From positions 1 to 64,000 of the forward strand of contig NZ_CP109013.1 in assembly GCF_036226745.1 (NCBI RefSeq): 64,000 bases of DNA, written 5' to 3'. The position numbers were made by a program, and so were the translations under genes. Source of the DNA: Streptomyces sp. NBC_00683 (lineage in GTDB: Bacteria > Actinomycetota > Actinomycetes > Streptomycetales > Streptomycetaceae). The notes beneath the pieces are model-generated. The model made no database searches, was not told where the DNA came from, and saw only the letters and a program-made list of their open reading frames with translations. Below, piece by piece: positions 43,487 through 52,051 of this stretch; position 1 is the first letter of the stretch, and each line of letters starts with the position of its first letter.

Positions 43487-43822
43487 ATGTCCGAAACGTC
43501 ACTCGACCGGGAGACCGTCGAGGAGTACGCCCGCTGGTTCCGAGCCCTGGCCGACCCCACGCGCATCCGCATCATGCGGTTCCTGAGCGGCCGGCCGGGG
43601 CCCGTGCCGGTGGGCGAGATCGTCGACCATCTTCGACTCAACCAGTCGACCGTCTCCCACCACCTGAAGATCCTTCACACCGTCCGCTTCCTGACCAGGC
43701 GCCGTGCCGGTGCCAGCATCCGGTACGCCATCAACCCCCGCTGCATCACCGAGTTCCCCAGCGCCGCCGACATCCTCATCGGCGCCCCCGTCCACTCCTG
43801 CCGGGAACCGGAATCCAGCTGA
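43487..43822 (+). CDS. arsR: ArsR-family transcriptional repressor
   Basis: 111 residues from ATG 43487 (AAGG 7 nt upstream). The winged-helix core is ALADPTRIRIMRFLSG, then LRLNQSTVSHHLKILHTVRF (recognition helix about residues 50-70). It lacks the CVCD metal motif of classical ArsR, but has Cys in INPRCITEFPSAAD and SCRE near the C-terminus, a layout shared with the repressor at 57159. Such C-terminal Cys could sense As(III) or an organoarsenical. It stands alone after the arsL operon terminator. Confidence 0.85.
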   Translation: MSETSLDRETVEEYARWFRALADPTRIRIMRFLSGRPGPVPVGEIVDHLRLNQSTVSHHLKILHTVRFLTRRRAGASIRYAINPRCITEFPSAADILIGAPVHSCREPESS

Positions 43823-44169
43823 AGAACCTCTTCGGCCACTGCCATGCCGCAATCGTCGGCATCCGTCCGCATTCACCCCGGCAGCAGGTCCTCCTCGGGG
43901 CGTGATCCGGGCGTGGACGCCTGAACATCGAGTGTGGTGGCCTTGTACAGGTCGCAGGTCCGAGCAACGGGCAGAGCAGCCGGCAACGAGTCTCGTTGCC
44001 GGCTCCTTGTGCTCGCTCGTGGCCGAAGAGCAGAGGGAAGGCCGGCTGGAGTACGACTCACCATGCCGACCGGAGCAGAGGGCCAGCTCCTGCCCGTCAG
44101 GTCCGCCAACGTGACGGGCCGGAGCTGGTGTTCATGGGGAGCGTCGACAGCATGGGCCTCGGTGTGGCC
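43823..44169. other. Intergenic between convergent arsR and trxB
   Basis: About 350 bp, no gene or strong hairpin recognised. Confidence 0.35.
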
Positions 44170-45168
44170 TCAGGCTGTGACAGCGACGCTCGCGACGGCC
44201 TTGCTCCTGTCGGCAAGGGCGGCGAGGTATCGCTCCGCGTCGAGGGCGGCCTGGCAGCCGGAGCCTGCCGCGGTGATGGCCTGGCGGTACGTGTGGTCGA
44301 CGACGTCGCCGGCGGCGAAGACTCCCGGCAGGTTCGTGCGGGTGGAGGGCACCTCCACCTGGATGTAGCCCTCGTCGTCGAGGTCGATCTGGCCCGTGAA
44401 GAGTTCGGTGCGCGGGTCGTGGCCGATGGCGATGAAGAGGCCGGTGGCGTCGAGGTCGCGGGTCTTGCCGGTGAAGGTGTCGCGCAGGACGACGCCGGCC
44501 AGGATGCCGCTCTCGGACGTGATCTCCGCGATCTCGCTGTCGAAGGCGAAAGAGATCTTGTCGTCCGCGAAGGCCCGGCTCTGCATGACCTGGGAGGCGC
44601 GCAGGGTCGAGCGGCGGTGGACGACGGTGACCGAGCGGGCAAAGCGGGTGAGGAAGGTGGCTTCCTCCATGGCGGTGTCTCCGCCGCCGACCACGACGAT
44701 GTCGCGGTCGCGGAAGAAGAAGCCGTCGCAGGTCGCGCACCAGGAGACGCCGCGGCCCGAGAGCTCGTCCTCGTTGGGAAGGCCGAGCTTGCGGTAGCCG
44801 GAGCCGGTAGCGATGATCACGGCCTTGGCACGATCAACCGTTCCCTCGCTGTCGGTGACTTCCTTGATGTCTCCCGTCAGGTCGACGGAGATGACGTCGT
44901 CGTCGACCATCTCGGCGCCGAAGCGCTCGGCCTGGGTCCGCATGTTGTCCATGAGGTCGGGGCCGTCGACGCCGGTGGGGAAGCCGGGGAAGTTTTCGAC
45001 CTCGGTCGTCGTGGTCAGGGAGCCGCCGACGAAGATCGAGCTGCCGAAGAGCAGGGGCTTGAGCTGGGCGCGGGCGGTGTACAGGGCGGCGGTGTATCCG
45101 GCGGGGCCGGATCCTATGACGATGACCTCACGGACGTCGTCACCGGTGGTCGCGGTCGGCTCGGCCAC
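44170..45168 (-). CDS. trxB: Thioredoxin reductase
   Basis: 332 residues from GTG 45168, chosen because AGGAGG lies ten bases before it. An upstream GTG at 45177 overlaps the arsC stop. FAD site [16 protein letters not shown] near residue 19, redox pair CATC in [13 protein letters not shown] near 147, NADPH motif [12 protein letters not shown], and C-terminal [24 protein letters not shown] (split) are all typical. It reduces thioredoxin with NADPH. Being co-transcribed with a thioredoxin-coupled ArsC, it probably supplies reducing power for arsenate reduction. No thioredoxin gene is visible in the window. Confidence 0.93.
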   Translation of the reverse strand: MAEPTATTGDDVREVIVIGSGPAGYTAALYTARAQLKPLLFGSSIFVGGSLTTTTEVENFPGFPTGVDGPDLMDNMRTQAERFGAEMVDDDVISVDLTGDIKEVTDSEGTVDRAKAVIIATGSGYRKLGLPNEDELSGRGVSWCATCDGFFFRDRDIVVVGGGDTAMEEATFLTRFARSVTVVHRRSTLRASQVMQSRAFADDKISFAFDSEIAEITSESGILAGVVLRDTFTGKTRDLDATGLFIAIGHDPRTELFTGQIDLDDEGYIQVEVPSTRTNLPGVFAAGDVVDHTYRQAITAAGSGCQAALDAERYLAALADRSKAVASVAVTA

Positions 45169-45173
45169 GGGGC

Positions 45174-45593
45174 TCACGCCTCCTGCCGCGCGTCGATCCC
45201 GGCGACGAGGCCCTCGATGAGGGCCTTGATCTCGTCGCGGATCGGGCGGACGGCCTCGACGCCCTGGCCGGCCGGGTCCTCCAGGGCCCAGTCGAGGTAC
45301 TTCTTGCCGGGGAAGACCGGGCAGGCGTCGCCGCATCCCATGGTGATGACGTAGTCGGACGCCTGGACCGCCTCGGTGGTGAGGACCTGCGGCTTCTGGG
45401 CGGAGATGTCGATGCCGACCTCGGCCATCGCCTCGACGGCTGCCGGGTTGACCCGGTCGCCCGGGACCGAGCCGGCGGAACGGACCTCGATGCGGTCGCC
45501 GGCCAGGTGGCTCAGGAATCCGGCGGCCATCTGGGAGCGGCCGGCGTTGTGGACGCAGACGAAGAGCACGGAGGCGAGCGGTGCGGTGGTCAT
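45174..45593 (-). CDS. arsC: Thioredoxin-coupled arsenate reductase
   Basis: 139 residues. The low-molecular-weight phosphatase P-loop is CVHNAGRSQ (CX5R) near residue 13. A resolving Cys pair in MGCGDACP (about 85-91) matches the Cys relay of Trx-dependent ArsC. DPAG near 108 holds the acid Asp. It reduces arsenate to arsenite. Its stop overlaps the first possible start of trxB by four bases, so the two are translationally linked. It is divergent from an arsR with GTATCAGC direct repeats in between. A second copy lies at 48330. Confidence 0.95.
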   Translation of the reverse strand: MTTAPLASVLFVCVHNAGRSQMAAGFLSHLAGDRIEVRSAGSVPGDRVNPAAVEAMAEVGIDISAQKPQVLTTEAVQASDYVITMGCGDACPVFPGKKYLDWALEDPAGQGVEAVRPIRDEIKALIEGLVAGIDARQEA

Positions 45594-45630
45594 CGGGTCT
45601 TCCTTGCTACCAAGAGGTCAGCCCTGGCTG

Positions 45631-45662
45631 GTATCAGCTCTGGGTGATGTGAGAGTATCAGC
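45631..45662. promoter_or_regulatory. Candidate ArsR operator between arsC and arsR
   Basis: GTATCAGC occurs twice (45631-45638, 45655-45662) as direct repeats about 24 bp apart in the 70-bp gap between divergent genes. The second copy ends three bases before the arsR ATG, so binding there could block both genes. Confidence 0.5.
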
Positions 45663-45664
45663 AC

Positions 45665-45979
45665 ATGATGACGTCAGTCGATAGTGACCTGATCCGGGTT
45701 CTGGGTGATCCCCTGCGCCTCCAGATCGTGGCCCTGCTCGCCCGCGAGACGCTCTGTACCTCCCACCTCGTGGAGGAGACCGGCGCGAAGCAGACCAACC
45801 TCTCCAACCACCTGAGAGTGCTGCGCGAGGCGGGAGTCGTGGAGACCGAGCCCTGCGGCCGGTTCACCTACTACCGGCTCAAGCCGGACGTCATCGAGCA
45901 GCTCGCCGGGCAGTTCGCCGCACTCGCGCAGACCGCGCGCTTGACCGCCGAGGCGAACTTCAAGCGCTCTTGCCCCTGA
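45665..45979 (+). CDS. arsR: ArsR-family repressor
   Basis: 104 residues (ATG 45665; second ATG 45668). Winged helix: LGDPLRLQIVALLARETLCT then GAKQTNLSNHLRVLREAGVV. Instead of CVCD there is LCTSHL, with another Cys in ETEPCGRFTYYRL. The same pattern is in the paralogue at 48832, with about three quarters of residues shared. It opens an operon with the aquaporin and ArsO genes, 45 bp downstream. It probably controls those and the divergent arsC-trxB. Confidence 0.9.
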   Translation: MMTSVDSDLIRVLGDPLRLQIVALLARETLCTSHLVEETGAKQTNLSNHLRVLREAGVVETEPCGRFTYYRLKPDVIEQLAGQFAALAQTARLTAEANFKRSCP

Positions 45980-46024
45980 CCCCTCCCCCTTTTCTTGCTT
46001 CGCCTGTCCGAGGAGATCCAACCC

Positions 46025-46795
46025 GTGACCGCCACCGAGCCCGCTGCGAGCGACGCCATAGCCACCGACACGTCGCCGCAGCCCGGGCCCGGCGCGACCC
46101 CGCCCCGCACCCCGCTCGTCGCACGTGCGGCCGCCGAACTCGTCGGCACCGCTGCCCTCGTGGCGATCGTCGTCGGCTCCGGCATCCAGGTCACGCAGCT
46201 CACCGACGACGTGGCGCTGCAGCTCCTCGCCAACTCCACCGCCACCGTCTTCGGCCTCGGCGTCCTCATCGCGCTCCTCGGCCCGGTCTCCGGCGCCCAC
46301 TTCAACCCGGCCGTCACCCTGGCCGAGTGGTGGACCGCCCGCCGCGGGGGTGGTGGCGTGAACGCCCGCGAGCTCGCGGTGTACGTCCCCGCCCAGATCG
46401 TCGGCGCGGTTCTCGGCGCGATCCTGGCTGACGCCATGTTCGGCGAGCCGCTGGTGAAGTGGTCCACGCACGACCGCTCGGCGGAAAACCTCCTCCTCGG
46501 CGAGGTCGTGGCGACCGCCGGCCTCATCCTGCTGATCCTCGGCCTGGCCCGTACCGACCGCCTGCGTTTCGCGCCCGTCGCCGTCGCCTCGTACATCGGC
46601 GCCGCCTACTGGTTCACCTCGTCGACCTCGTTCGCGAACCCGGCGGTGACCATCGGCCGGGCGTTCACCGACACCTTCGCCGGCATCGCCCCGGCCTCCG
46701 TCCCGGCGTTCATCGGCATGCAGCTGATCGGCACGGCCGTGGGCCTGGCGCTGGTCGCGGTCATCTTCATGCGCGGCAGGACGACCGGCGAATGA
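46025..46795 (+). CDS. aqpS: AqpS-like aquaglyceroporin
   Basis: 256 residues from GTG 46025 (GAGGAG upstream), chosen over a TTG-type extension. Six membrane helices and two half-helices carry the NPA boxes GAHFNPAVTLAEW (about residue 96) and SFANPAVTIGRAF (about 204), the second with the Arg of the selectivity filter. The first 35 residues are an unusual Pro/Thr-rich N-terminal tail. MIP channels such as rhizobial AqpS let As(III) made by ArsC leave the cell. The window has no ArsB or Acr3, so this may be the arsenite exit, or in this island an entry for As(III) used by ArsL. Confidence 0.88.
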   Translation: MTATEPAASDAIATDTSPQPGPGATPPRTPLVARAAAELVGTAALVAIVVGSGIQVTQLTDDVALQLLANSTATVFGLGVLIALLGPVSGAHFNPAVTLAEWWTARRGGGGVNARELAVYVPAQIVGAVLGAILADAMFGEPLVKWSTHDRSAENLLLGEVVATAGLILLILGLARTDRLRFAPVAVASYIGAAYWFTSSTSFANPAVTIGRAFTDTFAGIAPASVPAFIGMQLIGTAVGLALVAVIFMRGRTTGE

Positions 46796-47850
46796 CGCGG
46801 GTCGTGGACGTGGTGGTGATCGGCGGCGGCCAGGCGGGGCTCGCCGCCGGCTACCACCTGCGCCGCCTCGGCGGTCTCGACTTCGCCGTCCTGGACGCCC
46901 AGCGTGCACCGGGCGGGGCCTGGCAGCACACCTGGGACTCCCTGCGCCTCTTCTCGCCGGCCGCGTACTCCTCCCTGCCCGGCCGCCTCATGCCGCCGCA
47001 GCAGGGGGAGACGTACCCGGACGCCGCCCACGTCGTCAAGTACCTCACCGACTACGAGCAGCGCTACGGACTTCCCGTCCACCGCCCCGTCCGGGCCCGG
47101 GCGGTCCACCGCGACGGCGGGCACCTCCGCGTCGAGACCGACTCCGGCACCTGGCACGCCCGCGCCGTCGTCAGCGCCACCGGAACGTGGTCACGACCGT
47201 TCCTTCCCGCCGTCCCCGGCCGGGACGTGTTCCAGGGGCGGCAGCTGCACACCGTCGACTACGGCGGTCCCGGCGAGTTCGCCGGAATGCGGGTCATCGT
47301 CGCCGGAGGCGGCAACTCCGGAGCACAGATCGCCGCCGACCTCGCGTACGGCGCCGACCTCACCTGGGTCACCCAGCGCCCCGCGCGGTTCCTCGCCGAC
47401 GACATCGACGGCCGCGCCCTCTTCGACCACGCCACCGCCCGCCGCCGGGCCCTCGACGAAGGCCGCACCGATGTCGGCGGAGTGGCCTCGCTCGGCGACA
47501 TCGTCGCCGTGCCGCCGGTGCGTGCGGCCCGTGACGCCGGACTCCTCAAGGCGCGGCCGGTGTTCACGCGCCTGACCGCGACCGGCGCCGAGTGGCCCGA
47601 CGGTACGCGGACCGAGGCCGACGCGATCATCTGGTGCACGGGTTTCCGTCCCGCTCTCGCCCACCTCGCCCCGCTCGGGCTCCGCGGCCCTCGCGGACAC
47701 ATCCCCACCCGGGGTACACAGGCTGTCGGCGAGCCCCGTCTTCATCTGCTCGGTTACGGCGACTGGACCGGCCCAGCCTCGGCCACCCTGATCGGCGTCG
47801 GCCGCCCCGCCCGCGAAGCCGCCCGGGCTGTCGCGGCCCTACCGCGATGA
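46792..47850 (+). CDS. arsO: ArsO-like FAD-dependent monooxygenase
   Basis: 352 residues from ATG 46792, overlapping the aqpS stop by four bases (ATGA). FAD-binding GGGQAGLAAGYHL is near residue 11. NADPH-binding VAGGGNSGAQIAADLA is near 168. The flavin-monooxygenase ATG motif is in IIWCTGFRP near 279. ArsO proteins are found beside arsenic genes and have been linked to oxidation or detoxification of arsenicals. Their reaction is not settled. Its coupling with aqpS suggests a shared task. It could oxidise a trivalent organoarsenical such as R-AST(III). Confidence 0.82.
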   Translation: MTRVVDVVVIGGGQAGLAAGYHLRRLGGLDFAVLDAQRAPGGAWQHTWDSLRLFSPAAYSSLPGRLMPPQQGETYPDAAHVVKYLTDYEQRYGLPVHRPVRARAVHRDGGHLRVETDSGTWHARAVVSATGTWSRPFLPAVPGRDVFQGRQLHTVDYGGPGEFAGMRVIVAGGGNSGAQIAADLAYGADLTWVTQRPARFLADDIDGRALFDHATARRRALDEGRTDVGGVASLGDIVAVPPVRAARDAGLLKARPVFTRLTATGAEWPDGTRTEADAIIWCTGFRPALAHLAPLGLRGPRGHIPTRGTQAVGEPRLHLLGYGDWTGPASATLIGVGRPAREAARAVAALPR

Positions 47851-47938
47851 TGCCGTCCGGGTGAACGAACGGTGAACGCCTGCCGGATATCGATCCTCGG
47901 ATTCGCCGTGCGATCTTGTCAGCTCGTATGGTGTCCGG

Positions 47939-48319
47939 ATGGCAACTCCGTTGGCGGGCGTACCGATTGAGGACGTGAACGAGGAGCGCTGTGTTCCGTG
48001 CTCCCCAGGGCTGCTGATCGACCGCGACGAAGTCGAGCTGGTGACCGCCCAGTTGAAGGCGATGGCCGACCAGACCCGTCTGCAGATCGTCCACCTCATC
48101 GACCAGGCGCCGGCCGGAGAGCTCTGCGTCTGTGACCTGACAGAGTCGCTCGACCTTGCCCAGCCCACGGTGAGCCGTCACCTGAAGATCCTCACCACAG
48201 CAGGGCTGCTGCGCCGCGAACAGCGAGGAACCTGGGCCTGGTTCTCGATCCGCTGGGATGCTCTTCAAGGGCTCAGAAAGCATGCCTTCCCCAGAGGTAT
48301 CGACTGCTCACCGTTCTGA
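47939..48319 (+). CDS. arsR: ArsR-family repressor with CVCD metal site
   Basis: 126 residues from ATG 47939. The classical As(III)-binding motif ELCVCDL is in the DNA-binding helix (about residue 60). The recognition helix is AQPTVSRHLKILTTAGLLRR. An extra N-terminal CVPC motif (about residues 18-21) may add a third ligand. Monocistronic, 88 bp after arsO and 11 bp from the convergent arsC stop. Confidence 0.93.
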   Translation: MATPLAGVPIEDVNEERCVPCSPGLLIDRDEVELVTAQLKAMADQTRLQIVHLIDQAPAGELCVCDLTESLDLAQPTVSRHLKILTTAGLLRREQRGTWAWFSIRWDALQGLRKHAFPRGIDCSPF

Positions 48320-48329
48320 CCGCTCCGGT

Positions 48330-48743
48330 TCAACGCGCCGCCGCAGCGTCCATCTCCACGATGAGGTTCTCGACGAGGCCCCTGATGGCGTCGCGGATGG
48401 GGCGCACCGCCTCCACCCCTTGCCCGGCCGGGTCGTCGAGCTTCCAGTCGAGGTAGCGCTTACCGGGGAAAACCGCGCAGGTGTCCCCACAGCCCATCGT
48501 GACGCACACGTCCGACTCGCCGACGGCTTCTGTGGTGAGGATCTTGGGGACCTCCGCGGACATGTCGATCCCGACTTCGCGCATCGCTTCGACCGCAGCC
48601 GAGTTCACCGCCGAAGCCGGGGCGGAGCCCGCCGAACGGACCTCGATCCGGTCGCCGGCCAAGTGGCGAAGCCACGCGGCGGCCATCTGGGACCGGCCGG
48701 CGTTGTGAATGCAGACGAACAGGACAGAGGGCATCCGGGACAC
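48330..48743 (-). CDS. arsC: Second thioredoxin-coupled arsenate reductase
   Basis: 137 residues. P-loop CIHNAGRSQ and Cys relay MGCGDTCA as in the copy at 45174, with which it shares most of its length ([20 protein letters not shown]). It stands alone and is divergent from its own arsR. The repeated divergent arsC-arsR unit suggests an internal duplication or a second acquired module. Confidence 0.94.
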   Translation of the reverse strand: MSRMPSVLFVCIHNAGRSQMAAAWLRHLAGDRIEVRSAGSAPASAVNSAAVEAMREVGIDMSAEVPKILTTEAVGESDVCVTMGCGDTCAVFPGKRYLDWKLDDPAGQGVEAVRPIRDAIRGLVENLIVEMDAAAAR

Positions 48744-48794
48744 CTACGTCTCCTCAAATGGGTTGCGATACAAGGGCGTTCATAAATCTGGTGG

Positions 48795-48825
48795 TTGACA
48801 CCGGTTGTGCTCGGTGTGTCACGAT
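48795..48825 (+). promoter_or_regulatory. Promoter/operator of arsR (48832)
   Basis: TTGACA at 48795-48800 and a weak -10 (CACGAT, 48820-48825) are separated by 19 bp. An imperfect inverted repeat GACACCG...CGGTGTGTC lies between and over them. The ATG is only 7 nt after the -10, so the mRNA may be nearly leaderless. Confidence 0.5.
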
Positions 48826-48831
48826 CAGGCC

Positions 48832-49140
48832 ATGCTGACGTCGGTGAACGCGGAACTGCTCAGGGCCCTGGCGGACCCTCTGCGGCTTCGCATCGTGTGC
48901 CTGCTTGCCCGTGAGTCGCTGTGTACGACTCATCTCGTCGAGGAGACGGGCGCGCGACAGACGAACCTGTCGAACCATCTCCGGGTTCTCCGGGAAGCGG
49001 GTGTCGTGGAGACCGAGCCCTGCGGGCGTTTCACCTATTACCGGCTGCGCCCCGAGGTGCTGGCCGATCTGTCCACGTTCTTCGGTGATCTGGCCGACGG
49101 GACGCACGAAGCCCCTCCGGCCCGGCGGCCTTGCGGTTAA
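48832..49140 (+). CDS. arsR: ArsR-family repressor
   Basis: 102 residues from ATG 48832. A close paralogue of the protein at 45665: LADPLRLRIVCLLARESLCT, GARQTNLSNHLRVLREAGVV, ETEPCGRFTYYRL. It uses the LCT..H Cys in place of CVCD. Divergent from the second arsC. Located between the two biosynthetic operons. It is one of six ArsR proteins in 15 kb. Confidence 0.9.
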   Translation: MLTSVNAELLRALADPLRLRIVCLLARESLCTTHLVEETGARQTNLSNHLRVLREAGVVETEPCGRFTYYRLRPEVLADLSTFFGDLADGTHEAPPARRPCG

Positions 49141-49574
49141 AAGTCCGGCCGCTTCTCCTTCGGAGCGCCCGCGCCGTCTCGACGTCCGCTCGCCCGTGAC
49201 CCCGCGGGCTGTGGATCGCGATCCGTGCGCGAACGCTACTCCCTTCCCGCCTCTCTGGCGACCCCGGCGCAGGTGACTTGACCGCGCCGGCGACCGCGTT
49301 GGGCGGGGTGAACCCGGAGCCATCCGCCACGCCTGAATCATCGACGGTCACCGATCGATTTTCGCCGCGTTTCGCGCGGCCCAAACGTCACCTTGCAGTC
49401 CTGGCGACGGAGTCCGCAGGAGTTGCAAGTGCGTGGGTGCCCTTGGTCCTTACTGGTCTCATCTGCATGAACGCCCACACTGGGTAACCTGACCGGCTTT
49501 CGCAAGTACCCACAGAGGTGGGTGAATCGGGGCAGGGGCGCCGTGCGGCGGTGACGTCCGGCAAGGGGTGATCC
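49141..49574. other. Region upstream of the ligase/mtn operon
   Basis: About 430 bp without a gene. The last 50 bp (from GAATCGGGGCAG near 49527) still resemble the sequence before the arsL promoter (38479), so the duplication extends left of the 88-bp core with lower identity. Confidence 0.4.
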
Positions 49575-49662
49575 TTCAGCCATTCATCGATCTATTGACA
49601 TACATCGCTCAATGCTGGCAGGGTTCCGGCCGTCGGCCGACAGTGCCGTCGCCGACCTGGGC
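49575..49662 (+). promoter_or_regulatory. 88-bp repeated promoter/operator, ligase/mtn copy
   Basis: A second copy of the arsL promoter (38528-38615), same length, about eight substitutions, none in the inverted repeat CGATCTAT-TGAC-ATACATCG (49588-49607) or in TTGACA (49595-49600). It lies 63 bp before the ATP-grasp gene start. Confidence 0.8.
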
Positions 49663-49724
49663 GCTGCCCCGCTCCGTCGGCCGGCCTCGGCCCCGACCAC
49701 ACGTCGACGCAAAGGTTCCCCACC

Positions 49725-50987
49725 ATGGCCGCCACGCCCCAACCGCACTCGTCTACCACCGAGGCACCGGTCCTGCTCCTCATGGGCAGCGGTGACCGCC
49801 GCTACAGGGAGTACATCGTGGCGGCCGTCTCGCGCCACTTCCGCCTGTGGCTCCTCGACGCCCACGAGCCGAGCTGGCAACTGCCGTACGTGGAGGGGGC
49901 CTCACTCCTCGACACGAAGAACCTCGACGAACTCCTTGCCGAGGCGAAGAAGGTCATGCAACAGCTTCCCGTCGCAGGGGTCTTCACCTACGACGAGTCC
50001 CTCGTGCACGCCGCCGCGCGCCTCGCCGAAGCGCTCGGTATGCCCGGAAGCGCACCCGACGCGGTGCTTGCCTGCCGCGACAAGGCGACCACCCGGGCAC
50101 GGCTGACGGCAGCCGGCGTGCCGCAGCCGGCCTGCACCCCGGTCTCCACGGCGGCCGAGGCGCGCCGTGCGGCCGACGCGACCGGCTACCCCGTGGTGGT
50201 CAAGGCCCGTGGACTCGCCGGCAGCCTCGGTGTCGTCCGGGCCGACCATGGCGACGCTGTCGAAGCGGCCTTCGAGGCGGCCAGCTCCGCCAACTGGCCC
50301 GGAGTACCCCGCTACGAGGCCGACGTCCTGGTCGAGGAGTACCTCACCGGTTCCGAGATCAGCATCGACGCGGTCGTCGTCGACGGCGTGTGCACCCCGA
50401 TGATCGTGGCGCGCAAGCAGGTCGGCATGGACCCGTACTTCGAAGAGACCGGCCACACCGTCGACGCCGCCGACCTCCTCCTCCAGGACTCCGAACTCCT
50501 GGACCAGCTGCACCGCGTCCACAAGGCGCTCGGCTTCGAACACGGCTCCACGCACACCGAGTTCAAACTCACCCCCAAGGGTCCCCGCCTCGTCGAGATC
50601 AACGCGCGCCTCGGCGGTGACTTCATCCCTCTCATCGGGATGCTCGCCACCGGGACCGACCCGGCGGTCGCGGCCGCCCACGTCGCGGCCGGGCTCACCC
50701 CCGAGACCGCACCGAAGGCGCAGAGGACCGCAGCCATCAGGTTCCTCTACCCGGAGGCCGACTGCGAGGCGGTCGAAGTGACCGTCCGCAACGACCTCTT
50801 CGGGCCCACGGTGCACAGCGCGGTCGCGACGGCAGGCCACGGCACCCGGCTGGCCCTCCCGCCCCGGGCGTACATGAACCGGTACGGCTACGTCATCGCC
50901 GTCGGCGAGGACCACGAGCAGGTGACCGCCGACGTGGACGCCGCGCCCGCCCTGGTCGAACTGCGGTCGCGCCCCCTGTCCGACTGA
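49725..50987 (+). CDS. ATP-grasp ligase, L-amino-acid-ligase-like
   Basis: 420 residues from ATG 49725 (AAAGG 11 nt upstream). ATP-grasp elements: CRDKATTRARLTAAGVPQPA (about residue 116), GYPVVVKARGLAGSLGV, VLVEEYLTGSEISIDAVVVD (about 202), and the metal/ATP site HTEFKLTPKGPRLVEINARL (split by one residue) with GGD. This layout is typical of carboxylate-amine ligases that form dipeptides. It heads an operon under the same promoter as arsL and is followed 38 bp later by the mtn genes. It could join an amino acid to the arsenic amino acid, as phosphinothricin occurs in a tripeptide. The substrate is inferred. Confidence 0.8.
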   Translation: MAATPQPHSSTTEAPVLLLMGSGDRRYREYIVAAVSRHFRLWLLDAHEPSWQLPYVEGASLLDTKNLDELLAEAKKVMQQLPVAGVFTYDESLVHAAARLAEALGMPGSAPDAVLACRDKATTRARLTAAGVPQPACTPVSTAAEARRAADATGYPVVVKARGLAGSLGVVRADHGDAVEAAFEAASSANWPGVPRYEADVLVEEYLTGSEISIDAVVVDGVCTPMIVARKQVGMDPYFEETGHTVDAADLLLQDSELLDQLHRVHKALGFEHGSTHTEFKLTPKGPRLVEINARLGGDFIPLIGMLATGTDPAVAAAHVAAGLTPETAPKAQRTAAIRFLYPEADCEAVEVTVRNDLFGPTVHSAVATAGHGTRLALPPRAYMNRYGYVIAVGEDHEQVTADVDAAPALVELRSRPLSD

Positions 50988-51025
50988 CCGGTTCCACCTT
51001 TCAGGCCCCAAAGGAGCCGCCGCCC

Positions 51026-52051
51026 GTGAGCAAGCCCTCCGACCAGCCGTCACTGCGCTGGGACAACAACGCGATCGTCACCCTCGACCAGCGCGCGCTG
51101 CCCCACGAGAGGCGGCTCCTGCGCCTGGACACCGTGGACGACGTCATCACCGCCATCACAACACTCGCGGTACGGGGCGCCCCCTCCATCGGTCTCGCGG
51201 GCGCCCTGGGCGTCGCGCTCTCGGCGTACGCCCACTGCCCACCGGGCATCACCGGCGACGGGCAGGAGGCCGTGCGCGCCGACGCACAGCGGCTCGCCGC
51301 CGCCCGCCCGACGGCCGTCAACCTGGCCTGGGCCGTCGACCGGGCTCTCGCAAAGCTCGCCGACGGCCCGGACGCGGTCCTGGCCGAAGCCACCGCCATG
51401 ATCGACGAGGACCGGGCCGTCAACCGGCAGATGGTCGTTCACGCGGTCCAGGCCGTACTGGACCGTTGCCCGCAGGAGTCCCTGAGGCTCCTGACCCACT
51501 GCAACACCGGCCGGCTCGCGACCGCCGCCGTGGGCACCGCGCTCGGTACGATCCTCGCCCTCGCCGACGCCGGAAGGGTCACCGAGGTCCTCGTCGACGA
51601 GACCCGACCGCTCCTGCAAGGCGCCCGGCTGACGGCCTGGGAACTGGCAGAAGCCGGTGTGCCGCACCGCGTGTGCGTCGACAGTGCGGCCGCCGCGGCC
51701 ATGAGCCAGGGGCTCGTCGACTGCGTCCTCGTCGGAGCCGACCGCATCACCGCGCGCGGGGATGTGGCCAACAAGATCGGTACCTACGCACTGGCGATCG
51801 CCGCCGCCCACCACGGCATCCCGTTCATCGTCGTCGCCCCCGAATCCTCCTGGGACAGGTCCCTCGCCGACGGCCGGGACGTCGTCATCGAGGAACGCGC
51901 CGCCGACGAGGTGACCTCCTACGGCGGGATCCGCACCACCCCGCCCGGTACACGCGCGTACAACCCCGCCTTCGACGTCACCCCCGCCTCCCTGATCACC
52001 GTCATCGTCTCCGAGTACGGTGTCCACCACGCATCCGAGGTGAGCGCATGA
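51026..52051 (+). CDS. mtnA: S-methyl-5-thioribose-1-phosphate isomerase
   Basis: 341 residues from GTG 51026 (AAAGGAG upstream). MtnA signatures: RGAPSIGLAGALG, RPTAVNLAWA, THCNTGRLATA, VDETRPLLQGARLTAWEL and GADRITARGDVANKIGTYAL (split). It converts methylthioribose-1-phosphate to methylthioribulose-1-phosphate, step two of MTA salvage. Its stop overlaps the mtnB start by four bases. Confidence 0.95.
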   Translation: MSKPSDQPSLRWDNNAIVTLDQRALPHERRLLRLDTVDDVITAITTLAVRGAPSIGLAGALGVALSAYAHCPPGITGDGQEAVRADAQRLAAARPTAVNLAWAVDRALAKLADGPDAVLAEATAMIDEDRAVNRQMVVHAVQAVLDRCPQESLRLLTHCNTGRLATAAVGTALGTILALADAGRVTEVLVDETRPLLQGARLTAWELAEAGVPHRVCVDSAAAAAMSQGLVDCVLVGADRITARGDVANKIGTYALAIAAAHHGIPFIVVAPESSWDRSLADGRDVVIEERAADEVTSYGGIRTTPPGTRAYNPAFDVTPASLITVIVSEYGVHHASEVSA

